From Botryobacter ruber (GTDB taxonomy: Bacteria; Bacteroidota; Bacteroidia; Cytophagales; Hymenobacteraceae), in assembly GCF_003347595.2 (NCBI RefSeq), contig NZ_QCZK02000004.1, forward strand, positions 48,960 through 112,959: 64,000 nt of DNA, read 5' to 3'. The translations under genes were made by a program, and so were the position numbers. Shown one piece after another: positions 28,188 through 36,060 of the stretch; within the stretch, counting starts at the first letter, position 1, and each line of letters starts with the position of its first letter. The notes under the pieces are model-generated. The model searched no databases. It saw nothing but the letters and a program-made list of their open reading frames with translations, and was not told the DNA's origin.

Positions 28188-29006
28188 TCAGTTAAGTTGA
28201 TAGGAAACTGAAAGATGATGGTTCAGCCCCAGCAGCGTGTGCGTGCCCAGCGCGTAATCTACCTGCAGTTGGCGTGCCTGGAAGCCTGTGCCAAACGAAA
28301 TGGTGCTGGTCTGGGTGGCGTAGCCGGTGCGGAGGGCAAACTTCTCCAGTGGCTTGTATTCCAGCCCCGCCTTTAGTTCGGCAGGAAAGTCGATGTGCTT
28401 TTCTGTTTCGGCACTCAGGAGTAGCTTCTGGTAAGGGCGGTAGGCCAGCCCGGCTTTCATGACGGTAGGCAGCCGCTCGTCTGCAAATTCCGACAGCTTT
28501 GCCTGGTTCAGGTTGTAGGCATAGGCGCCAAAGAACAACTCCGGCGTTACCTCTGCCTGCACGCCTACCGACAAGGCCACCGCTTTCCGGCTTCCCAGTC
28601 CCTGCGCTGCCACCTGCCACACATCGGCTTTGGCGCCCAGGCTGAACTGCCCCAGCCGGTGCCCGTACCCCAGTCCCAGCGACTGTCGGCTATAGAGTTC
28701 GTCGCCGAAGCGGCTGATGCTCAGGCCAAAGGTGCCAGCTTTGGGAGTGGGGTAAGCAGCCAGTAAGGCCATGGTCGTAAAGGCCCGGACTCCGAAGCGG
28801 TTCTCGGCATACACGCCTGCCGCTGCTTTTTCGAGTGTTGCCACGCCTGCCACATTGTTGTTCAGCGCCCATAGCCCGGGGAAGGTAACGGAGGCATTGC
28901 CAACGGCAGCGGCACGCGCACCGGCAGGTACGTCGGCCTGTGCCGTGGCCAGGCAGGGGAGAAGCAGCAGGCAGAGCAATGGTGTGTAACGCAGCAGTCC
29001 CGGCAT
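28188..29006 (-). CDS. PorV/PorQ-like outer-membrane beta-barrel protein
   Basis: The 272-residue protein has a signal peptide (LLCLLLLPCLATAQ). The N-terminal GARAAAVGNASVTFPGLWAL and NNNVAGVATL segments resemble the start of the FadL-like PorV/PorQ family of T9SS-associated barrels. The rest is regular beta strands ending in HHLSVSYQLN. PorV proteins carry T9SS cargo to the surface, but this paralogue could serve something else; the assignment within the family is moderate. It lies directly upstream of, and in one unit with, the HhH barrel gene. Confidence 0.65.
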   Translation of the reverse strand: MPGLLRYTPLLCLLLLPCLATAQADVPAGARAAAVGNASVTFPGLWALNNNVAGVATLEKAAAGVYAENRFGVRAFTTMALLAAYPTPKAGTFGLSISRFGDELYSRQSLGLGYGHRLGQFSLGAKADVWQVAAQGLGSRKAVALSVGVQAEVTPELFFGAYAYNLNQAKLSEFADERLPTVMKAGLAYRPYQKLLLSAETEKHIDFPAELKAGLEYKPLEKFALRTGYATQTSTISFGTGFQARQLQVDYALGTHTLLGLNHHLSVSYQLN

Positions 29007-29096
29007 AGTGGTGAGTTGAATTGCATTTTATGGAGAGGTTTACGGTGCTGTGGGAGGACTGTTCGTGTTTTTGTTTTATTTTTTGAAAATTTTGTA

Positions 29097-29303
29097 GGGA
29101 CAGGTCGTGACCCAATGCCGTCAATTTAAGGAAATTTATAGCGCGAGCGTCCTCGCTCGTGTTTACTATTCCGCGGCCTCTGGCCGCAGTTAATGGTCTG
29201 TTCGTGGTTCACGGCGGCCAGAGGCCGCAAAATAGCCGGCACGAGCGAGGACGCTCGCGCCATGTTACTCTTAAGTTGACGGCATTGGATCGCGACCTGT
29301 CCT
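29097..29303. repeat. 207-bp nested palindromic element
   Basis: Outer arms of about 34 bp (29097-29130 and 29270-29303, both containing CAATGCCGTCAA in opposite orientation) enclose two further inverted pairs. GCGCGAGCG-TCCT-CGCTCG at 29141-29160 pairs with 29241-29260, and GCGGCC-TCT-GGCCGC at 29173-29187 pairs with 29214-29228. Each inner unit is itself a small hairpin. It contains no gene and looks like a MITE or composite REP element. Confidence 0.8.
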
Positions 29304-29322
29304 TACTTTATGTGTTGTGCCT

Positions 29323-29360
29323 GAGCAGCAGAGGCTGTGGTGGCAGGTGCAGCAAAAAAA
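29323..29360 (+). repeat. R1 dispersed repeat
   Basis: GAGCAGCAGAGGCTGTGGTG then GCAGGTGCAGC is followed by a run of nine As. The A-run doubles as the T-tract of the adjacent minus-strand terminator. Confidence 0.85.
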
Positions 29361-29392
29361 AACGGGGCAGCGACTGTTGCCGCTGCCCCGTT
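29354..29392 (-). terminator. Rho-independent terminator of the S46 peptidase gene
   Basis: A perfect 12-bp stem (AACGGGGCAGCG at 29361-29372, complement at 29381-29392) is followed on the minus strand by nine Ts. The T-tract is supplied by the end of the R1 repeat. Confidence 0.85.
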
Positions 29393-29414
29393 ACTGTTGT
29401 TTATGAAGATAGAG

Positions 29415-31739
29415 TTAATTTCTTATTTCGAGTTTCACGCTTTTCTTGCCTTCCTTCTTCTTCACTTTCACCTTCGACTCGCCTTCTTTTAGCTCTGCTT
29501 TGGCTTCTTCAATGGCGGCCTCTAACAAATCAGAGGTAACGTTCGGGATGGCGGCTGATGCGGCGTCGCCTGCATCGGGGTTGCCGTTGTCCACGATCGT
29601 CATTTCGTTTATCAGGTTGGTAGCGCCGGCAAACTTATCGATGATGAACAGCAGGTAGCGCGAGTCCATGTTGATGCAACGTTTGTAGTCGGGGTCGTAC
29701 ACCAGGTCGCCGGTCATGGCTTCCCAGTTGCCGTCGAAGGCCACGCCAATCAGTTCGCCCCGGCCGTTGATCACCGGAGAGCCGGAGTTGCCGCCGGTGA
29801 TGTCGTTGTTGGTGATGAAGTTCACGACCAGTTCGCCCTTTTCGTTGGCGTAGCGGCCGTAGTTTTTGGTGCGGTACAGTTGCTGGAGTTTATCCGGCAC
29901 AATGAACTCTTCGTTGGTCGAGTCTGCTTTATCCATGATGCCCTCCAGGGTGGTGTAGTAGTTGTAGCGCACGCCATCCTGCGGACTGTAGCCCTGCACG
30001 GTGCCGTAGCTCAGGCGCATGGTAGAGTTGGCATCAGGATAATATACTTTGTCCGGGTTCATCTGGCGCAGCGCTGCAACGTACAGGCGGTTCGCTTGTG
30101 CCAGCTTCGCATTGGCCTCGGCGAGGCTTGGGGCAATGTTGCTCCTATAGTTGTCGATGATGCTGTTCACGATCTGGAAAGCCGGGTCGTTTTCCAGTTT
30201 CTTCAGCGCCGGGTTTTGCAGGAACGCTTCTGTTTTTTCTTCCGACACCAGGAACGAATTGTTGAACACATAGTCGGCCAGTTTTTCAAAATTGCCGTTA
30301 TACTTTTTCACCATGCTTTTGAAAGCGTCCGGCTGCTGCTCTTTCGGAATATCCTCAGAATAGTATTTCATCAGTGCAGCAAACACTTTTTTGTCGGCAG
30401 GGGCATAGTAGTTTTTGAAGTGCGATTCTACCGTTGACTCCAGGTCTTCTGCTGCTTTTTTGGCGGCTTCAGCATTGCTAAGTTTGAGAACATTGTAGAG
30501 CGGCGTCATGCGGTAAGCGAGCAGGAGCACTTCGGTTCCCAGCACAGCCTCGTTGAGGTAAACGGTGCCCAGGTTATATTTTTCGATCTGGTTATTGGCA
30601 TTTCCGATCTGGTTCAGCACATCGCCGTATTGCGCCTTGCGTTGCGCATCGGCCGTTACCCAGGTCTGGAATTTGGCTTCGTCGGCTATTTTGCCTTCCA
30701 TGGTTTTCATGCGCTCAATGCCTTCGTTCTGGCCGATGGAGTACTTGTAATAGTTGGCCGTAGAGGCGTATTTAGAAGCGTACTTGATGCGGGTAGCCGG
30801 ATCTTTATCCATTTCCTCTTTCCAGAGGCCCAGCTTTTTCTCGCGCAGCTTGATGCGTGATTTGTTCAGCTGGTTCACCTCCAGTTTCAGGCCGTGCGAG
30901 GTCATGAAGCGCTTGGTGCGGCCCGGGAATCCGAACACCATCGCAAAGTCGCTTTGCTCTTTGCCGCTGATAGACACAGGCAGGTGGTGCTTTGGCTTGT
31001 AAGGCACGTTGTTCGGGCTGTAGTCAGCCGGTTTGCCATCGGGACTCATGTACACGCGGAACAGCGAGAAGTCGCCGGTGTGGCGGGGCCACATCCAGTT
31101 GTCGGTGTCGCCGCCGAATTTGCCGATAGAGGAAGGCGGGGCACCTACCAGGCGCACATCAGAGAAACGCTCGTATACGAACAGGTAAAATTCGTTTCCG
31201 TTAAAGAAGTCGCGCACATAGCTCACATACTGGCCGTTGTTGCTGGCCTCGCGGGCGATGGCCTGCATGCGCTGCGCCGTTTTCTGGGCACGTTCCTGCT
31301 CGGAGGTGGTGTTGCTGATGCCTTCAAGCACCTGGCCGGTTACATCGTCCATGCGCACCAGTATGTCAACGAATAGCTCCGGGTTAGGCAGTTCTTTTTC
31401 TTTGGCCATGGCCCAGAAGCCGTCGGTCAGGTAATCGTGTTCGGTGGTGGAGTGGGACTGGATGGAACTGTAGCCGCAGTGGTGGTTGGTGAGCAGCAGA
31501 CCTTCCGAAGAAATAAATTCGCCGGTACAGAAGCCGCCGAACTGTACGATGGCATCTTTAAGGCTGGAGTTGTTCACGCTGTAAATTTCTTCGGCAGTCA
31601 GCTGGAGTCCCTGCTTCTGCATATCGGTATGGTTCAGACGCTTAATCAGCATCGGGAGCCACATTCCTTCATCTGCTTTAGCTGCGAATGGCAGGCTCAG
31701 CGAAACAAAAAGGAGGAGTGAAAGAATTCTTTTGAGCAT
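29415..31739 (-). CDS. S46 family dipeptidyl-peptidase (DPP7/DPP11 type)
   Basis: The 774-residue secreted serine exopeptidase has a signal peptide (LPFAAKADE). The catalytic His lies in LLTNHHCGYSSI (His86/87) and Ser652 in TGGNSGSPVING. The position 18 residues after the Ser, which determines specificity in the family (Gly in DPP7, Arg in DPP11), is Gly670, favouring DPP7-like preference for hydrophobic P1 residues. Such enzymes release dipeptides in the periplasm for amino-acid nutrition. It is monocistronic with its own terminator; the C-terminus is unusually Lys/Glu-rich. Confidence 0.92.
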   Translation of the reverse strand: MLKRILSLLLFVSLSLPFAAKADEGMWLPMLIKRLNHTDMQKQGLQLTAEEIYSVNNSSLKDAIVQFGGFCTGEFISSEGLLLTNHHCGYSSIQSHSTTEHDYLTDGFWAMAKEKELPNPELFVDILVRMDDVTGQVLEGISNTTSEQERAQKTAQRMQAIAREASNNGQYVSYVRDFFNGNEFYLFVYERFSDVRLVGAPPSSIGKFGGDTDNWMWPRHTGDFSLFRVYMSPDGKPADYSPNNVPYKPKHHLPVSISGKEQSDFAMVFGFPGRTKRFMTSHGLKLEVNQLNKSRIKLREKKLGLWKEEMDKDPATRIKYASKYASTANYYKYSIGQNEGIERMKTMEGKIADEAKFQTWVTADAQRKAQYGDVLNQIGNANNQIEKYNLGTVYLNEAVLGTEVLLLAYRMTPLYNVLKLSNAEAAKKAAEDLESTVESHFKNYYAPADKKVFAALMKYYSEDIPKEQQPDAFKSMVKKYNGNFEKLADYVFNNSFLVSEEKTEAFLQNPALKKLENDPAFQIVNSIIDNYRSNIAPSLAEANAKLAQANRLYVAALRQMNPDKVYYPDANSTMRLSYGTVQGYSPQDGVRYNYYTTLEGIMDKADSTNEEFIVPDKLQQLYRTKNYGRYANEKGELVVNFITNNDITGGNSGSPVINGRGELIGVAFDGNWEAMTGDLVYDPDYKRCINMDSRYLLFIIDKFAGATNLINEMTIVDNGNPDAGDAASAAIPNVTSDLLEAAIEEAKAELKEGESKVKVKKKEGKKSVKLEIRN

Positions 31740-31839
31740 AGATGTTGTTTAGATTAGGTTAGTAATGCAAATTTAGTAAAAACTGCACATCTTCTGTTAA
31801 GCATATGCAATTGAGGTGCAGAAACAAAAACATAAAATT

Positions 31840-32061
31840 ATGACCTGGATCCTACAGAAATTAGTATTAGGCCTAGTCTGGATGTACCAGCACCTGCTAT
31901 CGCCTTTAACCCCAGCAAGTTGTCGCTATACCCCGACTTGCTCGCAGTATACGCGGGATGCGGTAAAAAAGTACGGCCCGTTTAAAGGCGGCTGGATGGG
32001 ACTCAAGCGGATTGGCCGCTGCCACCCCTGGGGCGGGAGCGGGTATGATCCGGTGCCGTGA
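31840..32061 (+). CDS. yidD: Membrane protein insertion efficiency factor YidD
   Basis: The start at 31840 ([20 protein letters not shown]) gives 73 residues, the usual family length. The signature is clear: [21 protein letters not shown] followed by [16 protein letters not shown] and GYDPVP. YidD helps YidC insert membrane proteins. It stands alone rather than in the common rnpA-yidC neighbourhood. Confidence 0.93.
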   Translation: MTWILQKLVLGLVWMYQHLLSPLTPASCRYTPTCSQYTRDAVKKYGPFKGGWMGLKRIGRCHPWGGSGYDPVP

Positions 32062-32119
32062 ATTAGTTATTGGTTATTCGTTATTGGTTATTGGGGAGGT
32101 TATGAATAGGTGGGGTGGT

Positions 32120-32159
32120 GGAGCAATGACTGTGGTGACAGGTGCTGTGGTGTTCTTTT
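32120..32159 (+). repeat. R1 dispersed repeat
   Basis: The copy reads GGAGCAATGACTGTGGTGAC then AGGTGCTGTGGTGTTC with a T-run. It lies between yidD and the orphan lipoprotein gene and marks the left edge of the AT-rich patch. Confidence 0.7.
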
Positions 32160-32193
32160 AAGTCTTTATTTCAAGTGTTTCAAAATTTGTATT

Positions 32194-32634
32194 ATGAGAA
32201 ACTGGCCATTTTTTACAGTACTTTTTATTCTTAGCTCCTGCGACTTTACTAAATGTGATTTAACCATTATCAATTCAACTGAACACCAGTTGTATTTCTA
32301 TGTACATCCCTTGAATAAAGAAAATTCTTGGTCCTACAATATAGCCTATAAGCATAATATTTCTAATGACCCAAAATACGCTGAAAAGTACTTAGATTTT
32401 GAAAATAATCCCTATGCTCTCGGTGTAGGTGATACAGTAGTCGATTGTATAGTCAATACAAGTTTCAGGCAATTTTCTCGCGAGTATGGCGGACTAACAA
32501 TAACTTCGTATTTGAGGGAAAAAATTGAAGCTAAATTGCCAGGGGATTCCCTACAGCCAAGTGATATATACAAAAAGTTAGATTTAACTGTTGGCGAGTT
32601 GGAGCAACTTGACTATAAGGTAATAATAAAATAG
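32194..32634 (+). CDS. Orphan lipoprotein of unknown function
   Basis: The start at 32194 (MRNWPFFTVLFILSSCDF) gives 146 residues with a lipobox-like LSSC near residue 17, so the protein is probably a lipoprotein. It has no recognised domain; the mature part is polar with several Tyr and Asn residues. The DNA is clearly more AT-rich than the flanking genes, which suggests recent acquisition. It neighbours a degraded toxin-antitoxin pair. Confidence 0.65.
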   Translation: MRNWPFFTVLFILSSCDFTKCDLTIINSTEHQLYFYVHPLNKENSWSYNIAYKHNISNDPKYAEKYLDFENNPYALGVGDTVVDCIVNTSFRQFSREYGGLTITSYLREKIEAKLPGDSLQPSDIYKKLDLTVGELEQLDYKVIIK

Positions 32635-32771
32635 AATAAGTTTATCTGGTTATGACATAGGATTCATACTTGTTGACATCTCGTTGGCAGCCTAAATCAG
32701 CAACATAGCCATGTCAAAAGAACTGCATGCAGGAAGCTAACGTTCTTATAGAAAATGATTAACTTAGGGAT

Positions 32772-33014
32772 ATGAGGAAGCTTACGATACAAATACCCGG
32801 TACTGTCGATTTAGGTGACAAAGAGGCAAGAATGGCATTGGCTTCAAAGCTGTATGAGCTAGGAAAGCTGACGCTGGGGCAGGGTGCAGAGATGGCAGGT
32901 TATTCTAAAGAAACATTTATGGAATTGTTAGCGGACTACGGTGTGTCTCTTTTTAATTACCCGGCAGACGAATTAGATGAAGATTTCAGGAACGCCTCCC
33001 GTCATAGTCTCTGA
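32772..33014 (+). CDS. UPF0175 family antitoxin-like protein
   Basis: The 80-residue protein has the UPF0175 layout: an N-terminal beta segment (KLTIQIPGTVDLGDKEARMA), a helix (LASKLYELGKLTLGQGAEMA), and AGYSKETFMELLADYGVSLFNY. Such proteins commonly precede DUF3368 PIN-domain toxins, and one overlaps its 3' end here. It is probably a DNA-binding antitoxin. Confidence 0.8.
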   Translation: MRKLTIQIPGTVDLGDKEARMALASKLYELGKLTLGQGAEMAGYSKETFMELLADYGVSLFNYPADELDEDFRNASRHSL

Positions 33015-33183
33015 TACCAGCTGCCTTATACTCTTCTATAAGATTGGAGAGTTGGAACTGTTGCAAAAAATCTATGCACAAATTATTGTCACAGAGAAAG
33101 TTTTCCAGGAGTTAAACAAGCCTCTCTTTCAAACTTTCAACCTGCTTCATTTTATGAGGAAAGCTTTTAGTTTTCGTGGCTGA
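32977..33183 (+). pseudogene. Truncated DUF3368/PIN-domain toxin remnant
   Basis: The frame overlaps the antitoxin by 38 bases. It starts MKISGTPPVIVSDTSCLILF, which holds the first PIN-domain Asp, and continues through IGELELLQKIYAQIIVTEKV. After about residue 47 the homology appears to end, and the frame stops at 68 residues instead of the usual length of about 150. The remaining PIN acidic residues are missing. A cluster of hairpin repeats begins a few bases after the stop, so a repeat-associated deletion is a plausible cause. Confidence 0.72.
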
Positions 33184-33200
33184 CGCTACCAGCTATCGCT

Positions 33201-33319
33201 TTTCCGGATTTATCAATCCGGAAATACATGGTTGGGGATTTCTTAATCCCCGTTGACCAGCTGCTGTGGCACGCGGGTCTGGAGACCCGCAACAGTAATA
33301 CTCCGGATTAAGAAATCCG
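33201..33319. repeat. Cluster of four small hairpins
   Basis: Four palindromes in a row have 6-10 bp stems and 4-nt loops: TTTCCGGATT/AATCCGGAAA (loop TATC, 33201-33224), GGGGATT/AATCCCC (TCTT, 33234-33251), GCGGGTC/GACCCGC (TGGA, 33273-33290) and CGGATT/AATCCG (AAGA, 33304-33319). Stems differ while the architecture is constant. Confidence 0.82.
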
Positions 33320-33343
33320 AAGTAGCAGTATTTTCCTCTTCTT

Positions 33344-33373
33344 GAGGAGCAAAGACAATGGTAACAGGTGTAG
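33344..33373 (+). repeat. Degenerate R1 repeat
   Basis: GAGGAGCAAAGACAATGGTA then ACAGGTGTAGG follows the R1 pattern with several substitutions. It directly follows the hairpin cluster. Confidence 0.5.
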
Positions 33374-33381
33374 GCTATCTA

Positions 33382-33437
33382 CCTACAAGATTAGCCTATG
33401 CACAGGGACAGGCATTGAACCTGTGCATAGGCTAATC
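33382..33437. repeat. 17-bp inverted repeat with MITE-like end sequence
   Basis: GATTAGCCTATGCACAG at 33389-33405 and its exact complement at 33421-33437 form a stem. The 14 bases CCTACAAGATTAGC at 33382-33395 are identical to the end of the MITE-like element at 56435-56689, suggesting a shared origin. Confidence 0.7.
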
Positions 33438-33464
33438 AATCCCATCAATCCCACAAATCCAACT

Positions 33465-34634
33465 TCAAACAGCAGTCCCCTTAAAATCCCATATCTCCGG
33501 CGTCCAGGTGTAGCTGCCGGGTTTGAGGGTGACGCAAAGGCCGGGTTTGGCCGCTACCTGCATCCGGATGACGCCGGTGGCGTATTCGTGGAGAGGGTAG
33601 AACTGGTGCATGCCGAGCCGGTCGAAAATGGCTGCTGCCGTAGCGCCGCCTTCCAGTACAATTTCCCGCACTTCCGTTTTCTCGAGCATCAGTTGCACGC
33701 CCTCCGCCATTTTTTTGCGTAAGGCATCGGCGGTGGCTGCCGGTCCAGTCGTGGCCGGGTCGATGGCGATGATGGCTTTCCCGCGCTCCTGCAGGTATCC
33801 CACCACCTCTTCGCGCCACGCCGCAAAACTTTCTTCTGAAGGTGCTTCTTCCTGTGCAATAGCGGCGGGCATGTAGGCAACCGGTCCGCCGGCTTTTTTT
33901 TCTGCCCGAACCATATCGCGGCTGTTGCTGAAGGTGCTGCCGCACACATACAGAGCAGGAGAGGCTATGGTGGCAGGTGCAGTCGACTTTTCAGTAGCTT
34001 TTTTCACCTGCAACGTATCCAGAATGGCTGTAAAGAAACCCGAAGCACCAGCTGCAAACACGGTTTCATCCAACTGACTCGCCCAGGCCGTGAGGTCGGC
34101 GGTGTCTTTGGCTTCGCCTATCACAATTCCTTCTGGTGGCAGCGGCTCCGAAGGTTTAAGGACCTGTACCTGACCTGCTGCAGCTCTCACCATAGCCACT
34201 GCACTTGCCGATGTAATAGCAAACTCCGGATCGGAGGCAAAGCTGGTTTCGTGCAGCGGCGTGCCGTGCAGGTAATAGGTGCCGTCGGTGAGCGTGCGGC
34301 CCAGGGCGGGGTTGGCGGGCACCAGCAGCGCCCGGTGCAGGTGGAGTACCCGCATCTGCGCCTGCATTTCGGCCAGCACGTGGCCCCGCAGCACCGAATC
34401 CGTTTTCTTAAAGAGCAGGCGCGGTTGTAATTTCGCTATAGCTTCGGTGACTTTGGCCATAATGGCTTCCGCTTCGGATTGGCTTCTGGAGCGGGTGTCG
34501 GTGGAGATAACGAGCAGGTCCGCTTTTGTTTGCGGGTCTACTTCCGAATTTATCTCCACCTCTAGCCCGTACCGCAGCCCGATACCGCCGAGTTCTGCCG
34601 CCCCGGTTAAATCATCTGCTATGACGGCTATCAT
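33465..34634 (-). CDS. Four-carbon acid sugar kinase family protein (OtnK/DtnK-like)
   Basis: The 389-residue protein has the DUF1537 two-domain layout: MIAVIADDLTGAAELGGIG at the N-terminus and a C-terminal nucleotide-binding domain with IVLEGGATAAAIF and the end segment GLCVTLKPGSYTWTPEIWDF. The family phosphorylates D-threonate, D-erythronate or related acids. Its start codon overlaps the stop of the pdxA-like gene by one base, as in known dtnK-pdxA2 pairs. The interdomain linker near residues 215-228 is encoded by an R1 repeat (33953-33991). Exact substrate is unknown. Confidence 0.87.
   Translation of the reverse strand: MIAVIADDLTGAAELGGIGLRYGLEVEINSEVDPQTKADLLVISTDTRSRSQSEAEAIMAKVTEAIAKLQPRLLFKKTDSVLRGHVLAEMQAQMRVLHLHRALLVPANPALGRTLTDGTYYLHGTPLHETSFASDPEFAITSASAVAMVRAAAGQVQVLKPSEPLPPEGIVIGEAKDTADLTAWASQLDETVFAAGASGFFTAILDTLQVKKATEKSTAPATIASPALYVCGSTFSNSRDMVRAEKKAGGPVAYMPAAIAQEEAPSEESFAAWREEVVGYLQERGKAIIAIDPATTGPAATADALRKKMAEGVQLMLEKTEVREIVLEGGATAAAIFDRLGMHQFYPLHEYATGVIRMQVAAKPGLCVTLKPGSYTWTPEIWDFKGTAV
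33953..33991 (+). repeat. R1 dispersed repeat inside the acid-sugar kinase gene
   Basis: GAGCAGGAGAGGCTATGGTG then GCAGGTGCAGTCGACTTTT matches R1 closely, but lies within coding sequence. On the gene strand it encodes the Ser/Thr/Ala/Pro-rich stretch KSTAPATIASPAL between the two domains. Confidence 0.78.
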
Positions 34635-35683
34635 CAGGCAGTCTCTTTTTCTACTGACCGATACTGCGCCAACTGCACGGCATTTTCAATGGCCAGAATC
34701 ATTGCATCCGGACTGGCTACGCCTTTTCCGGCAATTTCAAAAGCGGTACCGTGGTCCACGGAAGTGCGGATGATTGGCAGGCCCATCGTGATATTTACGC
34801 CTTTTACGCTGTCCATCTGCTGCTTTTCGGCGTTCCACTTAAAGCCGGTGAGCTTGAACGGAATATGGCCCTGGTCGTGGTACATGGCTACCACACCGCC
34901 GTAGTAACCGGTTGCTGCCTTCGAGAACAGCGTATCGGCCGGTACCGGTCCTTCCACATCGTAACCCAGGCGACGGGCTTCTTCTACGGCTGGCAGTATC
35001 TCATCCGCTTCTTCGGTGCCAAACAGGCCGGAGTCGCCGGCATGCGGGTTCAGCCCGGCAATCCCGATTTTCAGGTTTTTCACGCCCAGGCTTTTGAGTC
35101 CGTTGTGCAGCAGCTCGGTAACTTCCAGGATTCGCGCCTTTTTTACGTTATCACACGCCTGGCGCAGCGACACGTGCGTAGACACGTGAATGACGCGCAG
35201 GTTGTCTTCGGCCAGCAGCATGGCGTATTTGTTTGTGCCGGTAAGGGTGGCGTAAATCTCGGTGTGGCCCGCAAAATGATGGCCCGCTTCGTTGATGGAT
35301 TTCTTGTTGATGGGTCCGGTAACCGTAGCATCCACTTCTTTCGCTAAGGCCAGTTGAATCACTTTCTCCACTGCCCGGAAAGAAGCTTCGCCTGCCATGG
35401 CGGAAATCTCGCCGAACTTCAGCTGCTCCAGGTCCACGTTCTGCAGGTCGTACACGTCCAGCAGTCCGAGTTGGAACTTCGCGTCTTTCACGTCATGAAT
35501 CGCATTTACTTTAGCATCGAGGTTTAGCTTCTGGATGATGTGCCGGAACACGCCTGCGTCGCCTACGATAAGTGGTTTGCAGATGGCGTGAATATTCTTG
35601 TCGAGCAATGCTTTTACGGCGATTTCCGGGCCGATGCTCGCCGGGTCGCCCATGGTTACGCCGATAATTGGTTTCTGTGACAT
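34634..35683 (-). CDS. PdxA family dehydrogenase (PdxA2, D-threonate/D-erythronate 4-phosphate type)
   Basis: The start at 35683 (MSQKPIIGVTMGDPASIGPE) gives 349 residues; the open frame continues 36 codons upstream into a repeat. Metal-binding and active-site motifs are visible: HHFAGHTEIYA near residue 135 and GVVAMYHDQGHIPFK near residue 267. Pairing with an OtnK/DtnK-like kinase in an overlapping operon favours a PdxA2 role, oxidising and decarboxylating a 4-phosphorylated C4 acid to dihydroxyacetone phosphate, over vitamin B6 synthesis. A function in B6 synthesis cannot be excluded. Confidence 0.87.
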   Translation of the reverse strand: MSQKPIIGVTMGDPASIGPEIAVKALLDKNIHAICKPLIVGDAGVFRHIIQKLNLDAKVNAIHDVKDAKFQLGLLDVYDLQNVDLEQLKFGEISAMAGEASFRAVEKVIQLALAKEVDATVTGPINKKSINEAGHHFAGHTEIYATLTGTNKYAMLLAEDNLRVIHVSTHVSLRQACDNVKKARILEVTELLHNGLKSLGVKNLKIGIAGLNPHAGDSGLFGTEEADEILPAVEEARRLGYDVEGPVPADTLFSKAATGYYGGVVAMYHDQGHIPFKLTGFKWNAEKQQMDSVKGVNITMGLPIIRTSVDHGTAFEIAGKGVASPDAMILAIENAVQLAQYRSVEKETA

Positions 35684-35767
35684 ATATTTTTTGTCTGAAC
35701 TGTGATTTTTTTGATTTAAATGATTTGGTGTGATTAAGTCTTCTGCTTCAGGTGAGGTTCTTTTCTT

Positions 35768-36048
35768 CAGACACTCGCAGGAGCTGCGCACACTGCGAGG
35801 TCTTTTTCGTCTGAACCACGATTTGCAGAATTTTAGGATTGACAGGATTGAATAATTTGCTGATTCAAAAGTATAGAGATTGTGAAAAAGGTTTACAAAA
35901 GACCTCGCAGTGTGCGCAGCTCCTGCGAGTGTCTGGTGGCTGAAACGTTAATCAATCACAAAAACTCAAATCCTGTTAATCCTAAAATCTGCTTAATCCT
36001 GGTTCTGACAATTTAGACGCTCGCAGGTCTTGAAGACGCTGCGAGGTC
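35768..36048. repeat. Composite inverted-repeat element with tandem submotifs
   Basis: Two nested inverted pairs are visible. CAGACACTCGCAGGAGCTGC at 35768 onwards pairs with the copy ending at 35935. The second pair has ATTTTAGGATTGACAGGATT at 35830-35849 and, inverted, AATCCTGTTAATCCTAAAAT at 35969-35988. A half-copy of the first motif follows at 36016-36048. It fills the gap between the DapA-like and PdxA-like genes of one operon. Confidence 0.8.
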
Positions 36049-36060
36049 AGTGCTTCTCTG

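Noticed and set aside
33201..33319. attC/integron-like sites
   Set aside because: The hairpins are short, lack the conserved core sites and there is no integrase; they match the other intergenic hairpins.
34634..35683. Vitamin B6 biosynthesis assignment (pdxA) for the dehydrogenase
   Set aside because: The overlap with a DUF1537 kinase and the catabolic operon favour the PdxA2 role, though the B6 function cannot be fully excluded.
35768..36048. Possible CRISPR array because of repeated GACCTCGCAG units
   Set aside because: The units are inverted and irregularly spaced, there are too few of them, spacers are not unique and no cas gene is nearby.
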